Below are positions 1 to 8,254 of a stretch of DNA of 20,575 nt, in pieces (position 1 is the first letter of the stretch; every line of letters starts with the position of its first letter). Source of the DNA: Colimorpha_A sp045591885 (GTDB taxonomy: Bacteria; Bacillota; Clostridia; Oscillospirales; CAG-272). The stretch covers positions 1 through 20,575 of the forward strand of contig JAZNTT010000069.1 of assembly GCA_045591885.1 (NCBI GenBank). The letters run 5' to 3'. Below the pieces are notes generated by a model. That model ran no database searches and was not told the origin of the DNA. It was given only the letters and a program-made list of their open reading frames with translations. A program made the translations under genes and the position numbers.

Positions 1-260
1 CCAAGCTCGTCGTTCATAGTCGTAACGTATCCGCGCGGCTTGTTGAGCATTATGTAGACGTTTCTCTTAACTCGCGGCATCTCGACGGGCTTGCCGAGAT
101 ACTCGACGCGGTCGACACCGGGAATTATTTTTCTTCCCTGCTCGACGCGCTCGCCGTTGACCCTTATGCGTCCTGCCTGTATTTCTTCTTCCGCCTTTCT
201 GCGCGACATAAGTCCGCAGTCGGCTACGTATTTTTGTACTCTTATTTCGTTATTTTCCAT
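1..260 (-). CDS. RluB/RsuA-family 23S/16S rRNA pseudouridine synthase, N-terminal part (runs off window)
   Basis: This is the start of a pseudouridine synthase that isomerises a uridine in ribosomal RNA. The visible 86 residues begin MENNEIRVQKYVADCG and form an S4 RNA-binding domain (SRRKAEEEIQAGRIRVNGE, about residues 19-38). The entry into the catalytic domain follows, LNKPRGYVTTMND, near residues 73-85; the catalytic Asp lies beyond the window. The start is the ATG at 258-260, with an AGGAT ribosome site just upstream. In Bacillus and many Clostridia an rluB gene lies close to dacF and scpAB, as here. A palindromic repeat separates it from dacF, so it may be transcribed by read-through. 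RluB is more likely than RsuA from the neighbourhood, but the visible part cannot separate them. Confidence 0.85.
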   Translation of the reverse strand, partial: MENNEIRVQKYVADCGLMSRRKAEEEIQAGRIRVNGERVEQGRKIIPGVDRVEYLGKPVEMPRVKRNVYIMLNKPRGYVTTMNDEL

Positions 261-300
261 GTTTTTATCCTAATTCTAAAATCACCGGGGCGTAGATCTA

Positions 301-475
301 CCTTCTCCTGAGGGAGAAGGGGGACCACGAAGTGGTGGATGAGGAGTAATATCACAACATATCCATAAAAGAAACTGTCAAAGCTCATTGAAATCGCTTT
401 GAAATACGGTTGCTTCGCAACCCACACCTCATCCGACTTCGCTTCGCTCAGCCACCTTCTCCCGCTGGAGAAGGT
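301..475. repeat. Palindromic dispersed repeat, copy A
   Basis: A 175-bp element whose two ends are small hairpins: CCTTCTCCTGAGGGAGAAGG on the left and CCTTCTCCCGCTGGAGAAGG on the right. Just inside, GGTGGATGAGG on the left is complementary to CCTCATCC on the right, so the whole unit can fold on itself. The interior phrase TGTCAAAGCTCATTG recurs almost unchanged in copy C near 13817. Related copies lie at 8081-8200, 13737-13989 and (right end only) 14130-14177. It resembles a non-autonomous MITE-like element. It separates dacF from the pseudouridine synthase gene. The open frame crossing it is not considered a gene. Confidence 0.85.
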
Positions 476-491
476 TCATTTAACACTCCTA

Positions 492-1619
492 TTACCTAAA
501 CAACCCCAAAAGCCACTGCCAGAATGTCTTTTTGACCTTTCTTTTCGGCGCGTCGGTAAGTGCCTCGATGGGCAGTGACGCAACCTCGTCGTTACCGTTC
601 ATAAACACAGCTCTGCCGATAACGTCGCCCTTTTTCACAGGCGCGAAAACGAAGCGCGGAAGCTCAATAACGACGCAAAGCTCGCCCGCGTCGTTCGGCA
701 AAACGGCAGAGGTGTCGCCCACCGCGCCGTACATTATCATATCGGTTTTAGCACCGACAGTCGGCAGATATCCCTCTATCCCGTCGGAGCTTATCTTCAC
801 ACGCTTGACGGCAGAAAAACCGCTGTCGAGCATCCTTTTATGGTCGCTCCAGTCGTTCGGCGCGTTCAGCGTCACGGCAATCAACCTAACGCCGTCGCGC
901 TCAGCGGCACTCACTAAGCACCGTCCGTCCTTCTTGGTAAATCCCGTCTTGACGCCGATACAACCGTCATAAGTACGCAAAAGCCGATTATGGTTTACGA
1001 CGAGCCGTCTGTCGGGAACACCGCCGAGCGGAAGCGACTTTTTATAGGTCGACACTATCTCACGAAAGACATCGTTTCTCAACGCCTCGGCGGTAATAAG
1101 CGCAAGCTCGCGCGCGGTCGTGTAGTGACTTTCACTATCAAGCCCGTGAGGATTATCGAAATGGGTATCGGTAAGCCCCATTTCTTCCGCTTTTTCGTTC
1201 ATCATCTCGGCAAAATCCGAGACCGAACCGCCAACCGCAATAGCTATCGCGGTAGCGGCATCATTCGCACTCCGAAGCATCAAAGCATAAAGGAGCTCGT
1301 GAAGCGTCAACGTCTCGCCCTCGGTCAAATACAAGGACGAGCCCTCGATGCCGACCGCTTCCTTCGGAATTTTTATCGGCGCGTCGAGGTCGTGATTTTC
1401 AAGCGCGACCAGCGCCGTCATTATCTTCGTCGTGCTCGCCATAGGGCGCCGTTTGTCCGCATCCTTTTCATACAGAACGCGTCCGCTTTCGGCTTCGATA
1501 AGCACCGCGCTCAACGCTGAAACGCTGATGTCAAGCCCCTCGGCGCGTGCCGAAAACGGCGCAAAAATACCTATAAAAATTGCAGTTATGATACAAAGAA
1601 GAACAGTTTTTCTAAACAT
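492..1619 (-). CDS. dacF: D-alanyl-D-alanine carboxypeptidase (penicillin-binding protein 5/6, DacF type)
   Basis: A serine peptidase that trims the terminal D-Ala from peptidoglycan stem peptides outside the membrane. With the start at 1619 the protein has 375 residues. It opens with a signal peptide ending near ARA-EG (about residue 26). The three active-site motifs of the family follow: SxxK as STTK at 62-65, SxN as SAN at 117-119 and KTG at 224-226. The C-terminus KKTFWQWLLGLFR looks like the amphipathic helix that anchors PBP5 proteins to the membrane. A longer frame opens at 1661, but the ATG at 1619 has GGAGGG upstream and puts the signal peptide at the N-terminus. It follows gerW by 52 bases. 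The dacF symbol rests on context with sporulation and scpAB genes; a vegetative DacA/DacB role cannot be excluded. Confidence 0.93.
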   Translation of the reverse strand: MFRKTVLLCIITAIFIGIFAPFSARAEGLDISVSALSAVLIEAESGRVLYEKDADKRRPMASTTKIMTALVALENHDLDAPIKIPKEAVGIEGSSLYLTEGETLTLHELLYALMLRSANDAATAIAIAVGGSVSDFAEMMNEKAEEMGLTDTHFDNPHGLDSESHYTTARELALITAEALRNDVFREIVSTYKKSLPLGGVPDRRLVVNHNRLLRTYDGCIGVKTGFTKKDGRCLVSAAERDGVRLIAVTLNAPNDWSDHKRMLDSGFSAVKRVKISSDGIEGYLPTVGAKTDMIMYGAVGDTSAVLPNDAGELCVVIELPRFVFAPVKKGDVIGRAVFMNGNDEVASLPIEALTDAPKRKVKKTFWQWLLGLFR

Positions 1620-1671
1620 ATATTCATCCCTCCGTTGGGAAAATATATGCCCAAAACGCACGTTTTACGCC

Positions 1672-2238
1672 TTATTTAGCTTTTTTAGCCGCCTTTTTTG
1701 CCGCTTTTTTGTCCTCTTTTGCCTGTTCCTTTTCAGCCAGCTCGTCAAGCTCTTTTTCAAGCCCCTCGATCTCGCTTTCGAGTTTTTCGTCATCCAGAGC
1801 CGTTTCGGGCGCCTTCTTCGCAAAGAGATTCTTGATCTTCTCGATAGTTTCGGGCGCCTTATCAAGCAGCGACGAAACGGAATCGATCACGCCGACCGGC
1901 GCAGGAACTGCCGCGGGATTCGTTATGTTAAGAGTCGTTACGTTTCCGTCCTTGTCAACGACGAGGAAGCAAAGGGGAGTGACGGTGATTCCCGTTCCGC
2001 CGCCACCGCCGAAGCAGGGAGACGAGGATTTAACGGGCTTTTGGTTATCCTTATCGCCGCTCTTGGGCATATAGTCAACACCGCCCGATGCGTAGCCGAC
2101 CGAGACCTTAGATACCGGAATGATGACCGTACCGTTGTTTGTGCTTATCGGCTCGCCGAGGACTGTTCCCGAATCGGCAACCGTGCGTATACCCTCAAGG
2201 GATTTTTTGATTACGTCGCTCAAATTGTTCTCTGCCAT
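1672..2238 (-). CDS. gerW: GerW/YtfJ-family sporulation protein
   Basis: A 188-residue protein of the YtfJ/GerW family, which in Bacillus is made in the forespore and is needed for normal germination; its biochemistry is unknown. The diagnostic stretch is the N-terminal half: GIRTVADSGTVLGEPI, then the beta-rich VIIPVSKVSVGYASGG and a Gly-rich loop FGGGGGTGITVTP near residue 80. The last 50 residues are a charged helix ending in a Lys/Ala-rich tail (KKAAKKAAKKAK). The ATG at 2238 lies two bases after the DUF2953 stop, and its GGAGG site is inside the last codons of that gene, implying translational coupling. The ytfI-ytfJ pairing is conserved in Firmicutes. This is the best sporulation marker in the window. 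Confidence 0.92.
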   Translation of the reverse strand: MAENNLSDVIKKSLEGIRTVADSGTVLGEPISTNNGTVIIPVSKVSVGYASGGVDYMPKSGDKDNQKPVKSSSPCFGGGGGTGITVTPLCFLVVDKDGNVTTLNITNPAAVPAPVGVIDSVSSLLDKAPETIEKIKNLFAKKAPETALDDEKLESEIEGLEKELDELAEKEQAKEDKKAAKKAAKKAK

Positions 2239-2240
2239 TT

Positions 2241-3029
2241 TTATACCTCCGTACCTGCCTTTGCAGGGTTATTTTCTTTGATTTCTTTTGCTACTCTTTT
2301 CGGAACCTTAAGGAATCCGAAAAGTCCCGTCAGACCCACCGAAGCTACGTGCCAGACCTTTAATCTGAACGAAACGTGCAGGTCGATTTTTGTTTTCGGC
2401 GAGGTAAAATCCGCGCCTACAAATATCCTGTTTTCCGTTTTACCGGGATATTTCATATTAAGATGCCGATCGAATATTGCCGTAAGATACGATACACCCT
2501 GACAGATATATCCATAGGTTATCGCCGTCTTGTCCGGTTCTTGTCCGCCGACTGTTATCCGCAGGTGATACAGGCTTATTCTGAAATGCTTTCCGAATTT
2601 CTTTATTGATTTAAGGACGGCAAGCCGTATCAGGTCAAGAACGTATCTTATATTTTCCTTTAACGCGTACTGTGGCTTTTCCTTTTCCTCAGCATCGTTA
2701 TCGGTAATATGCCCGCTCTTTTTCTTTGGGCGGGAGAGCAGGTGTTTTTTCTGCTCCTTTAATCGCCGCTTTCGGAAGCGTGCTATTTTAAAATCCGACA
2801 GCTTTATCGGTTTTTCATTTTTCGGTGTCAGCTTTATTTTAACAAACCATATTTTCAGTGCAACGCAAAGCTCGTCCTTGATCTTTATATCGACCGTGAC
2901 AGGTGTCAAAAGCATCAGTGTGATAAGCGCCGCAATACCGCCGAATATGTATAGCAGTATCATCGGTCCGAACAGCACCGCAAGAGCTACAAGCAAAGCA
3001 ATGCCGAGAAGTATTAAAATTATCGTCAT
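2241..3029 (-). CDS. DUF2953 (YtfI-like) membrane-anchored protein
   Basis: A 262-residue protein of unknown biochemical role, matched to the DUF2953/YtfI family by its position directly upstream of gerW and by its layout. An N-terminal hydrophobic hairpin covers roughly residues 2-45. A basic linker follows (RFRKRRLKEQKKHLL, about 86-100), and then a soluble region containing LYHLRITVGGQEPDKTAITYG. The start ATG at 3029 follows GGGGTGA. The stop is two bases before gerW. A role together with GerW in the spore is likely from conserved pairing but is not shown by the sequence. Confidence 0.85.
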   Translation of the reverse strand: MTIILILLGIALLVALAVLFGPMILLYIFGGIAALITLMLLTPVTVDIKIKDELCVALKIWFVKIKLTPKNEKPIKLSDFKIARFRKRRLKEQKKHLLSRPKKKSGHITDNDAEEKEKPQYALKENIRYVLDLIRLAVLKSIKKFGKHFRISLYHLRITVGGQEPDKTAITYGYICQGVSYLTAIFDRHLNMKYPGKTENRIFVGADFTSPKTKIDLHVSFRLKVWHVASVGLTGLFGFLKVPKRVAKEIKENNPAKAGTEV

Positions 3030-3057
3030 CGCTTCACCCCTTTCGTTTACTTAAAAA

Positions 3058-3627
3058 TCAAGCGTTGACCGTGTTTTCTGTGTTTTCCGTATTTTCTGCC
3101 TCTTCGTTATCCGACGTGCTTTCGAGAACCTCGGTCTTAGGAAGCTCGTCAAGAGAAGACAGACCGAAGCAGCGAAGGAAGGTTTCCGTCGTTGCGTAAA
3201 GATTCGGCTTACCCGGAACGTCAAGGCGTCCGACGACCTCAACGAGCTGCTTTTCGCAGAGCGTCGTGACTGCATAAGAGCTGTCAACACCTCTTACCTG
3301 CTCGATAAACGACTTGGTTACGGGCTGGTTATATGCGATTATCGCAAGCGTTTCCATTGAAGAATTGGAAAGCGCGCCGCCGTGACGCATACCAAGCGCG
3401 GTCTTTACCATGCTTTCGTAAAGCTCGTTCGTGCAGAGCTGACATGAATCCGAGAAGCAGACGAGGCGTATTCCTCTGTCCTCGTAAGCAAACGCGCCGC
3501 TTTCGAGGATCTCTTTAAGCTCTTCAACCGTTATTTCAAGCGTTTCTGCTATTTTTTCGTATTTTACGGGGAAGCCTGCGGCGAAAAGGATCGCCTCAAT
3601 TATCGGTATCAGTTCCCTCTTGTCCAT
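3058..3627 (-). CDS. scpB: Segregation and condensation protein B
   Basis: ScpB is the winged-helix kite subunit that with ScpA and Smc forms the condensin-like complex organising the chromosome. The 189 residues show the family pattern: IPIIEAILFAAGFPV at the start, LSNSSMETLAIIAYNQPVTK near the middle and VEVVGRLDVPGKPNLYATTETFLR at about 130-153. The last 12 residues (ENTENTENTVNA) are a low-complexity tail made of short tandem repeats in the DNA, probably lineage-specific. The gene begins inside scpA (32-base overlap) with an AGAGAGG site inside scpA coding sequence, the usual coupling that fixes the ScpA:ScpB ratio. Confidence 0.95.
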   Translation of the reverse strand: MDKRELIPIIEAILFAAGFPVKYEKIAETLEITVEELKEILESGAFAYEDRGIRLVCFSDSCQLCTNELYESMVKTALGMRHGGALSNSSMETLAIIAYNQPVTKSFIEQVRGVDSSYAVTTLCEKQLVEVVGRLDVPGKPNLYATTETFLRCFGLSSLDELPKTEVLESTSDNEEAENTENTENTVNA

Positions 3628-4378
3628 TGTTCATTACCTCTCTTAAATGAGTCAGACTAAGTGTAAGGTACACCGTATCTTCCTCGTTTTCCATAATAAC
3701 TCTCTGCACCTTGAGAAGCTCAAGTGTTGCCGAGAAGATCGCTATAAGCTCGCTGCGTGATCTTGCCGTGAGCAAAATATCCTCAAAGTTACTTCTTCCG
3801 TTTCGGCGCAGATACTTCATAACGGTAATTATCTTAGCAGATACGGGAACGACCTTTGCAGCAAGCAGACGGCGTATTGCCTTTTCCGATTCCCTTGCCA
3901 GCTCGGGCAGACGGCTGTTCTTTATCAGCGCGCGCTGCATTGCGCGGCTTAATAGGTCAATATCAATATGCTCGGGAAGATCGGAGCGTGTGTCGAGCAC
4001 CTCCGGCTCCTTTGCAATTCTGCCTGCGTATATAGAATACTGATCCTGAAGATAAACCGACGCTTCCTTTGCCCTCTTATATTCAATAAGGGCGCGTGCA
4101 AGGACGGCACGTGGGTCTTCCTCCTCCACTCCCTCGACCTGCGGCTTCGGAAGCAGCATTCGGCTCTTGATAAGCATAAGGTCTGCCGCCATGACGATAA
4201 ATTCGCCCGCTATCTCCATATCCATCTCGCGCATCATATCGAGATATTCAAGATACTGATCAAGTATAAGCGCGATCGGTATGTCGTAAATATCGACCTT
4301 GTTTTTTGTTATCAATCCGAGAAGAAGGTCAAGAGGACCGTCGTATATCTCAAGATGAAAGCTTAATTCATTACTCAT
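3596..4378 (-). CDS. scpA: Segregation and condensation protein A
   Basis: ScpA is the kleisin that bridges the Smc heads and recruits ScpB. The 260 residues begin LSFHLEIYDGPLDLLLGLITKNKVDIYDIPI, the hallmark N-terminal helical domain that contacts the Smc neck. FIVMAADLMLIKSRMLLP follows at about 83-100, and a C-terminal winged helix (TARSRSELIAIFSATLELLKV) that binds the Smc cap. Its ATG overlaps the stop of the upstream protease gene by four bases (ATGA), and its end overlaps scpB. Co-transcription from lon/engB through scpB is likely because no terminator is visible between them. Confidence 0.96.
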   Translation of the reverse strand: MSNELSFHLEIYDGPLDLLLGLITKNKVDIYDIPIALILDQYLEYLDMMREMDMEIAGEFIVMAADLMLIKSRMLLPKPQVEGVEEEDPRAVLARALIEYKRAKEASVYLQDQYSIYAGRIAKEPEVLDTRSDLPEHIDIDLLSRAMQRALIKNSRLPELARESEKAIRRLLAAKVVPVSAKIITVMKYLRRNGRSNFEDILLTARSRSELIAIFSATLELLKVQRVIMENEEDTVYLTLSLTHLREVMNNGQEGTDTDN

Positions 4379-5073
4379 AAATACGGAACCAATCCAAAAA
4401 TCAAATCAAATAGGTTCGATATTCCGTTTCGTATAAACTCAAGCGGATAATCGAGTATTCCCGTAAAGAGAAGCACAAGCGTTATCATCATTATCTGTCT
4501 TTCGTAACGCATAACTCCGAAATAGTACTTGTCGGGAAGCAGGAAGTAGAACACGCGCGAGCCGTCAAAGGGCGGAACGGGGATAAGGTTAAATACCGCA
4601 AGCGAGATGTTCAGTATCTCGAAAATATAGAAGAAATTAACAATGACCATAAGAATGTCAAATGAGGTCACCGTTATTGCCGATGCCGGGAGTGCGTTGA
4701 AATATATTGCAACCGCTATTCTGCGTAAAAGCGATGCAGTAAAAGCGATTATCAGATTCGACACAGGTCCTGCCAAACCCACAAGCGCCATTCCCTTTTT
4801 CGGGTTCTTGAAATATCTCGGATCTATCGGCACCGGTTTTGCCCAGCCGATACCGAAAAGAAGCATAGAAACGGTTCCTATCGGGTCGAGGTGTGAAAAG
4901 GGGTTAAGTGTCAGTCTACCCATATATTTTGCCGTCGGATCGCCGAGCTTTTTTGCCATTAGTCCGTGAGCAAGCTCGTGTATAACGAGCGATATGAGGA
5001 CTACGGGAAAGGTAAGAAGAACAAGTATAAAATCGTCCTTTGTAAGCCCATCCCGAAGAAGTTCAAAAATCAT
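4375..5073 (-). CDS. Site-2 protease family (M50) membrane metalloprotease
   Basis: A 232-residue polytopic membrane protein. The zinc site HELAH is at residues 32-36 in the first hydrophobic segment. The second family motif, NLIPVPPFDG, is at 162-171 and supplies the Asp ligand (D170). At least four hydrophobic segments are evident. M50 proteases cut substrates within the membrane; this short form without a PDZ domain matches the YwhC/Rv1823-like group found next to scpA in Firmicutes, whose substrate is generally unknown. The ATG follows the engB stop by three bases, and the gene ends overlapping the scpA start, so it sits inside the operon. Confidence 0.9.
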   Translation of the reverse strand: MIFELLRDGLTKDDFILVLLTFPVVLISLVIHELAHGLMAKKLGDPTAKYMGRLTLNPFSHLDPIGTVSMLLFGIGWAKPVPIDPRYFKNPKKGMALVGLAGPVSNLIIAFTASLLRRIAVAIYFNALPASAITVTSFDILMVIVNFFYIFEILNISLAVFNLIPVPPFDGSRVFYFLLPDKYYFGVMRYERQIMMITLVLLFTGILDYPLEFIRNGISNLFDLIFGLVPYL

Positions 5074-5076
5074 TTA

Positions 5077-5652
5077 TCAGTTCTCCAAAAATTCGTAAAG
5101 CGTTTTCCAAAGCTCGTCTTTTCCGATCCCCTTGAGCGAGGAAAACGGAATGACGGGACCGAGCTTGCTAAGCTCCTCCTTGTTCGCATTGAAATCCGTC
5201 TTATTGAGCTTGTCGCATTTCGTCGCGACAATGACGTACGGCGTTTCGCTCTCGTCGAGCCAGTCGAGCATCATATAGTCGTCCTCGGTAGGTCCTACCT
5301 TCATATCTATAAGCTGAAGGATAAGACGCTTTTCGCAAGGACTGGTTAAAAAATTGTCGGTCAGCGCAGACCATCTTTTCTTGTCCTTGAAATCACGCTT
5401 CGCGTAGCCGTATCCCGGAATATCGACGAACCATATCTTCTTGTCAATATCGTAGAAGTTTACAGTTATCGTCTTACCCGGCGCGGAGCTTACTCGCGCA
5501 AGAGATTTTCTGCCGAGAAGCGTATTTATGAGCGAGCTTTTTCCGACGTTTGAGCGTCCCGAAAAAACTATTTGAGGACGGCTGTCGCGCGGAAACTGCG
5601 AAACCAGTCCCGCCGTCAGACCGAGCGAGGAATTCTGTACGTTTATTTTCAC
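5077..5652 (-). CDS. engB: Ribosome biogenesis GTP-binding protein EngB (YsxC/YihA)
   Basis: An essential TRAFAC GTPase needed for late assembly of the large ribosomal subunit. The 191 residues contain the G1 loop GRSNVGKS at 32-39, the G3 motif DIPGYG at 77-82 and the G4 motif TKCD at 144-147. The SSLKG near 172 is the likely G5. The start is GTG at 5652, preceded by a GGTGA ribosome site. No in-frame ATG lies nearby, and the family normally begins at this point. It starts 12 bases after the lon stop; the lon-engB order is common in bacteria. Confidence 0.95.
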   Translation of the reverse strand: MKINVQNSSLGLTAGLVSQFPRDSRPQIVFSGRSNVGKSSLINTLLGRKSLARVSSAPGKTITVNFYDIDKKIWFVDIPGYGYAKRDFKDKKRWSALTDNFLTSPCEKRLILQLIDMKVGPTEDDYMMLDWLDESETPYVIVATKCDKLNKTDFNANKEELSKLGPVIPFSSLKGIGKDELWKTLYEFLEN

Positions 5653-5664
5653 TTATTTCACCGT

Positions 5665-8001
5665 TTATCTGATTATTGCCGCGTTTATCACCTGGTCAAC
5701 GCTTGAGCAGGGGATAAATTCGAGCGATTCTTTAACGAGAGGATCAATATCTGATAGATCCTTTTCGTTTTCCTTCGGAATACATACCGTCTTTACGCCT
5801 GCCTTATATGCCGCCATCGTCTTTTCCTTAAGACCGCCGATCGGAAGCACGCGTCCGCGAAGCGTGACCTCGCCCGTCATCGCAAGATCGCGTCGAACAG
5901 GTCTGCCCGAAAGCTCCGACGCAAGTGCGGTCACGATAGTTACGCCCGCCGAGGGACCGTCCTTTGGGATCGCGCCCTCGGGAACGTGAATATGTATATC
6001 CTTCGTCTTATAGAAGTCGGAATCGACTCCAAGCTCGGCAGAGTGTGAACGGATATAGGTTATAGCCGCCTTTGCCGATTCCTTCTTAACGTCGCCGAGC
6101 GAGCCGGTAAGCTCTACCTTGCCGTTACCCGGCATTGCCGCCGCTTCAACGCGAAGCAGGTCACCGCCGACCTCCGTATATGCCAGACCGTTTACTACTC
6201 CGACCTCGTCGTTTTCGTAAACCGCGTCGGGGGTTATCTTTCGCTGTCCGAGGAAGTCCTTTACGTTCTTCTCGGTAATCTTGACAGTCTTGACATCGGT
6301 TTCGACCATCTTCTTTGCGACCTTACGGCAAAGAGATGCAAGCTCTCTTTCAAGGTTGCGAACGCCTGCTTCTCTTGTGTAGAAGTCAATAAGCTCGAGC
6401 ACTGCGCTGTCGCTTATCTTAAGCATACGCTTGTTAAGACCGTGGCGCTTCATCTGCTTCGGAATAAGGTGATCCTTAGCGATGGCGAGTTTTTCGTGGC
6501 GTGTATAGATCTTAAGCTCGATGACCTCCATTCTGTCGAGAAGCGGACGCGGAATATTGTCAATATCGTTTGCAGTCGCTATGAACAGACAGTCGGAAAG
6601 GTCGATGGGAAGCTCAACGAAATGGTCGCGGAACGCCTTGTTCTGCTCGGCGTCAAGCACCTCAAGCAGCGCCGACGACGGGTCGCCGTGGCTGTCTCTT
6701 GTCAGCTTATCTATCTCATCAAGAAGAATTACGGGGTTAAGCGTCTGCGCCTGGTTAATCGCGGTAACGATTCGTCCCGGCATAGCCGCAACGTAGGTCT
6801 TTCTGTGTCCACGTATATCCGCTTCGTCACGCACGCCGCCGAGGGACACTCTTACGTATTCGCGCTTCATCGCTCTTGCGATAGACGCGCAGATCGAGGT
6901 CTTACCCGTTCCGGGAGGTCCTACAAGACAGAGTATCTGATTCTTAAGCTCGGGCGTCATCTGCTTGACCGCGATGAACTCGAGTATTCTTTCTTTTACC
7001 TTTGTTAGGCCATTATGGTCGTCGTCGAGGATCTTTCTCGCTGCGTCGACGTCGATGCGGTCCTTGCTCTTTTTACCCCAAGGGAGCTCAAGGCAAAGAT
7101 CGAGATAGTTTCTCATTACCGAGCTTTCTGCCGAGGTATAGGGCATCTTCGCGAGCTTTTTGACCTCCTTGGTCAGCTTCTCGCGTACTGCCGCAGGAAG
7201 ATCTGCCTCCGCGATAAGATTGTTGTACTCAACGATCTCCTCGTCGTCCTCATCATCGCCCTCGCCAAGCTCTTCCTTAATGACCTTCATCTGCTCCTTG
7301 AGATAATAGTCACGCTGATTGCGGTCAAGGCGCTCACGGACGCGCTTATGTATCTTCATTTCGGTGCCGAGCACCTTGCTTTCTCTTTCCATGAGGACGC
7401 AAACAAGCTCTGCTCTCTTGATCGGATTGTACTCCTCAAGCACCGCCTGCTTATCCTTGAAGTTGAGAAGCACGTTGCAGGCGATAAAGTCTGCAAGCAT
7501 ACCGGGATTGGTTATCGACTTGAGCGCCGCCACCATCTCGGGCGCGAGCTTCGGAAGGAACGACGCGAGCTTTTCAAATGCGTCTCTCATTTCCATAATG
7601 AGCGCCTCGCCCTTGATTCCGCCATCGTTGTCCGTCGTTACAGTCTTGCACAGAAGCGACGCATAAAGACGTCGGCTGTCAAAATAATACTCTTCAACGC
7701 TCGCGCGGCAATATGCCGTTGCAAAGACCTTGAGAGAACCCTCGGGCAGACGCACCGTCTGCTTTATCTTCGCCGCACATCCTACTCTGAAAAGAGTCTC
7801 CGCCGTCGGCTCCTCTTCGCGCAGATCGTTCTGCGAAACGATGAATATAAGTCCGTCGCCGTTTTCGGCTTCCTCGCATGTGCTTGCCGCCTTCTCGTCG
7901 GTAAGCTCAAAGCTCATCGGTACCGACGGAAACGGTATTATTCCTCTTAAAACTACTACCGGAAGGCTTACCGCCTCCACTTTTTCTATATATTTCTGCA
8001 T
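5665..8001 (-). CDS. lon: ATP-dependent Lon protease
   Basis: A cytosolic AAA+ serine protease that degrades misfolded and regulatory proteins. The 778 residues are the usual length for LonA. They show an N-terminal substrate-binding domain (LPVVVLRGIIPFPSVPMSFEL at about 13-33), a coiled linker with RDYYLKEQMKVIKEELG, Walker A GPPGTGKT near residue 360 and Walker B VILLDEIDK. The protease domain has catalytic Ser684 (PKDGPSAG) and Lys727 (GGLKEK). The ATG at 8001 is preceded by AAGGA. A TATAAT lies about 30 bases further up, but I find no good -35 box and no CIRCE or CtsR-type operator, so its regulation is unclear. It heads the engB/M50/scpAB run. Confidence 0.97.
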   Translation of the reverse strand: MQKYIEKVEAVSLPVVVLRGIIPFPSVPMSFELTDEKAASTCEEAENGDGLIFIVSQNDLREEEPTAETLFRVGCAAKIKQTVRLPEGSLKVFATAYCRASVEEYYFDSRRLYASLLCKTVTTDNDGGIKGEALIMEMRDAFEKLASFLPKLAPEMVAALKSITNPGMLADFIACNVLLNFKDKQAVLEEYNPIKRAELVCVLMERESKVLGTEMKIHKRVRERLDRNQRDYYLKEQMKVIKEELGEGDDEDDEEIVEYNNLIAEADLPAAVREKLTKEVKKLAKMPYTSAESSVMRNYLDLCLELPWGKKSKDRIDVDAARKILDDDHNGLTKVKERILEFIAVKQMTPELKNQILCLVGPPGTGKTSICASIARAMKREYVRVSLGGVRDEADIRGHRKTYVAAMPGRIVTAINQAQTLNPVILLDEIDKLTRDSHGDPSSALLEVLDAEQNKAFRDHFVELPIDLSDCLFIATANDIDNIPRPLLDRMEVIELKIYTRHEKLAIAKDHLIPKQMKRHGLNKRMLKISDSAVLELIDFYTREAGVRNLERELASLCRKVAKKMVETDVKTVKITEKNVKDFLGQRKITPDAVYENDEVGVVNGLAYTEVGGDLLRVEAAAMPGNGKVELTGSLGDVKKESAKAAITYIRSHSAELGVDSDFYKTKDIHIHVPEGAIPKDGPSAGVTIVTALASELSGRPVRRDLAMTGEVTLRGRVLPIGGLKEKTMAAYKAGVKTVCIPKENEKDLSDIDPLVKESLEFIPCSSVDQVINAAIIR

Positions 8002-8080
8002 TGTTTTTTCCTTTTTGCCGTTGTGTTTGAATTATTATATACTGTCTGGCGATTTCAAAAGAAGATCGCACGTTCATTGA

Positions 8081-8200
8081 CCTTCTCCTGAGGGAGAAGG
8101 GGGACCGCAGGCGGAACGCCTGTGGTGGATGAGGAGTAATTTCCATTATTTGACACCTCATCCGAGGTTTACCTCTTACCTTCATCCCGCTGGAGAAGGT
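8081..8200. repeat. Palindromic dispersed repeat, copy B
   Basis: A shorter copy (120 bp) of the element at 301-475. The left hairpin CCTTCTCCTGAGGGAGAAGG is identical. The right end reads CCTTCATCCCGCTGGAGAAGG, carrying a small change relative to copy A. The spacer is shorter and lacks the TGTCAAAGCTCATTG phrase. It fills the gap between the ymdB-like gene and the lon leader. Because each end is itself a hairpin, it could act as a weak transcription barrier for the ymdB transcript, for which no other terminator is visible. Confidence 0.82.
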
Positions 8201-8254
8201 AGACTCATGCCCTATATGCTTTGTAACATAAGTGCAAATTTCATAATCCGGATA

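Noticed and set aside
242..427. 61-residue minus-strand frame
   Set aside because: It is made mostly of palindromic repeat copy A and overlaps the start of the pseudouridine synthase.
1432..2502. 356-residue plus-strand open frame across dacF, gerW and the DUF2953 gene
   Set aside because: It crosses three well-supported genes in antisense and has a composition rich in low-complexity Ser/Phe/Arg stretches.
7015..7950. 311-residue open frame on the plus strand
   Set aside because: It lies wholly antisense to lon, whose motifs are continuous; it has no recognisable family and follows from codon bias of the lon strand.
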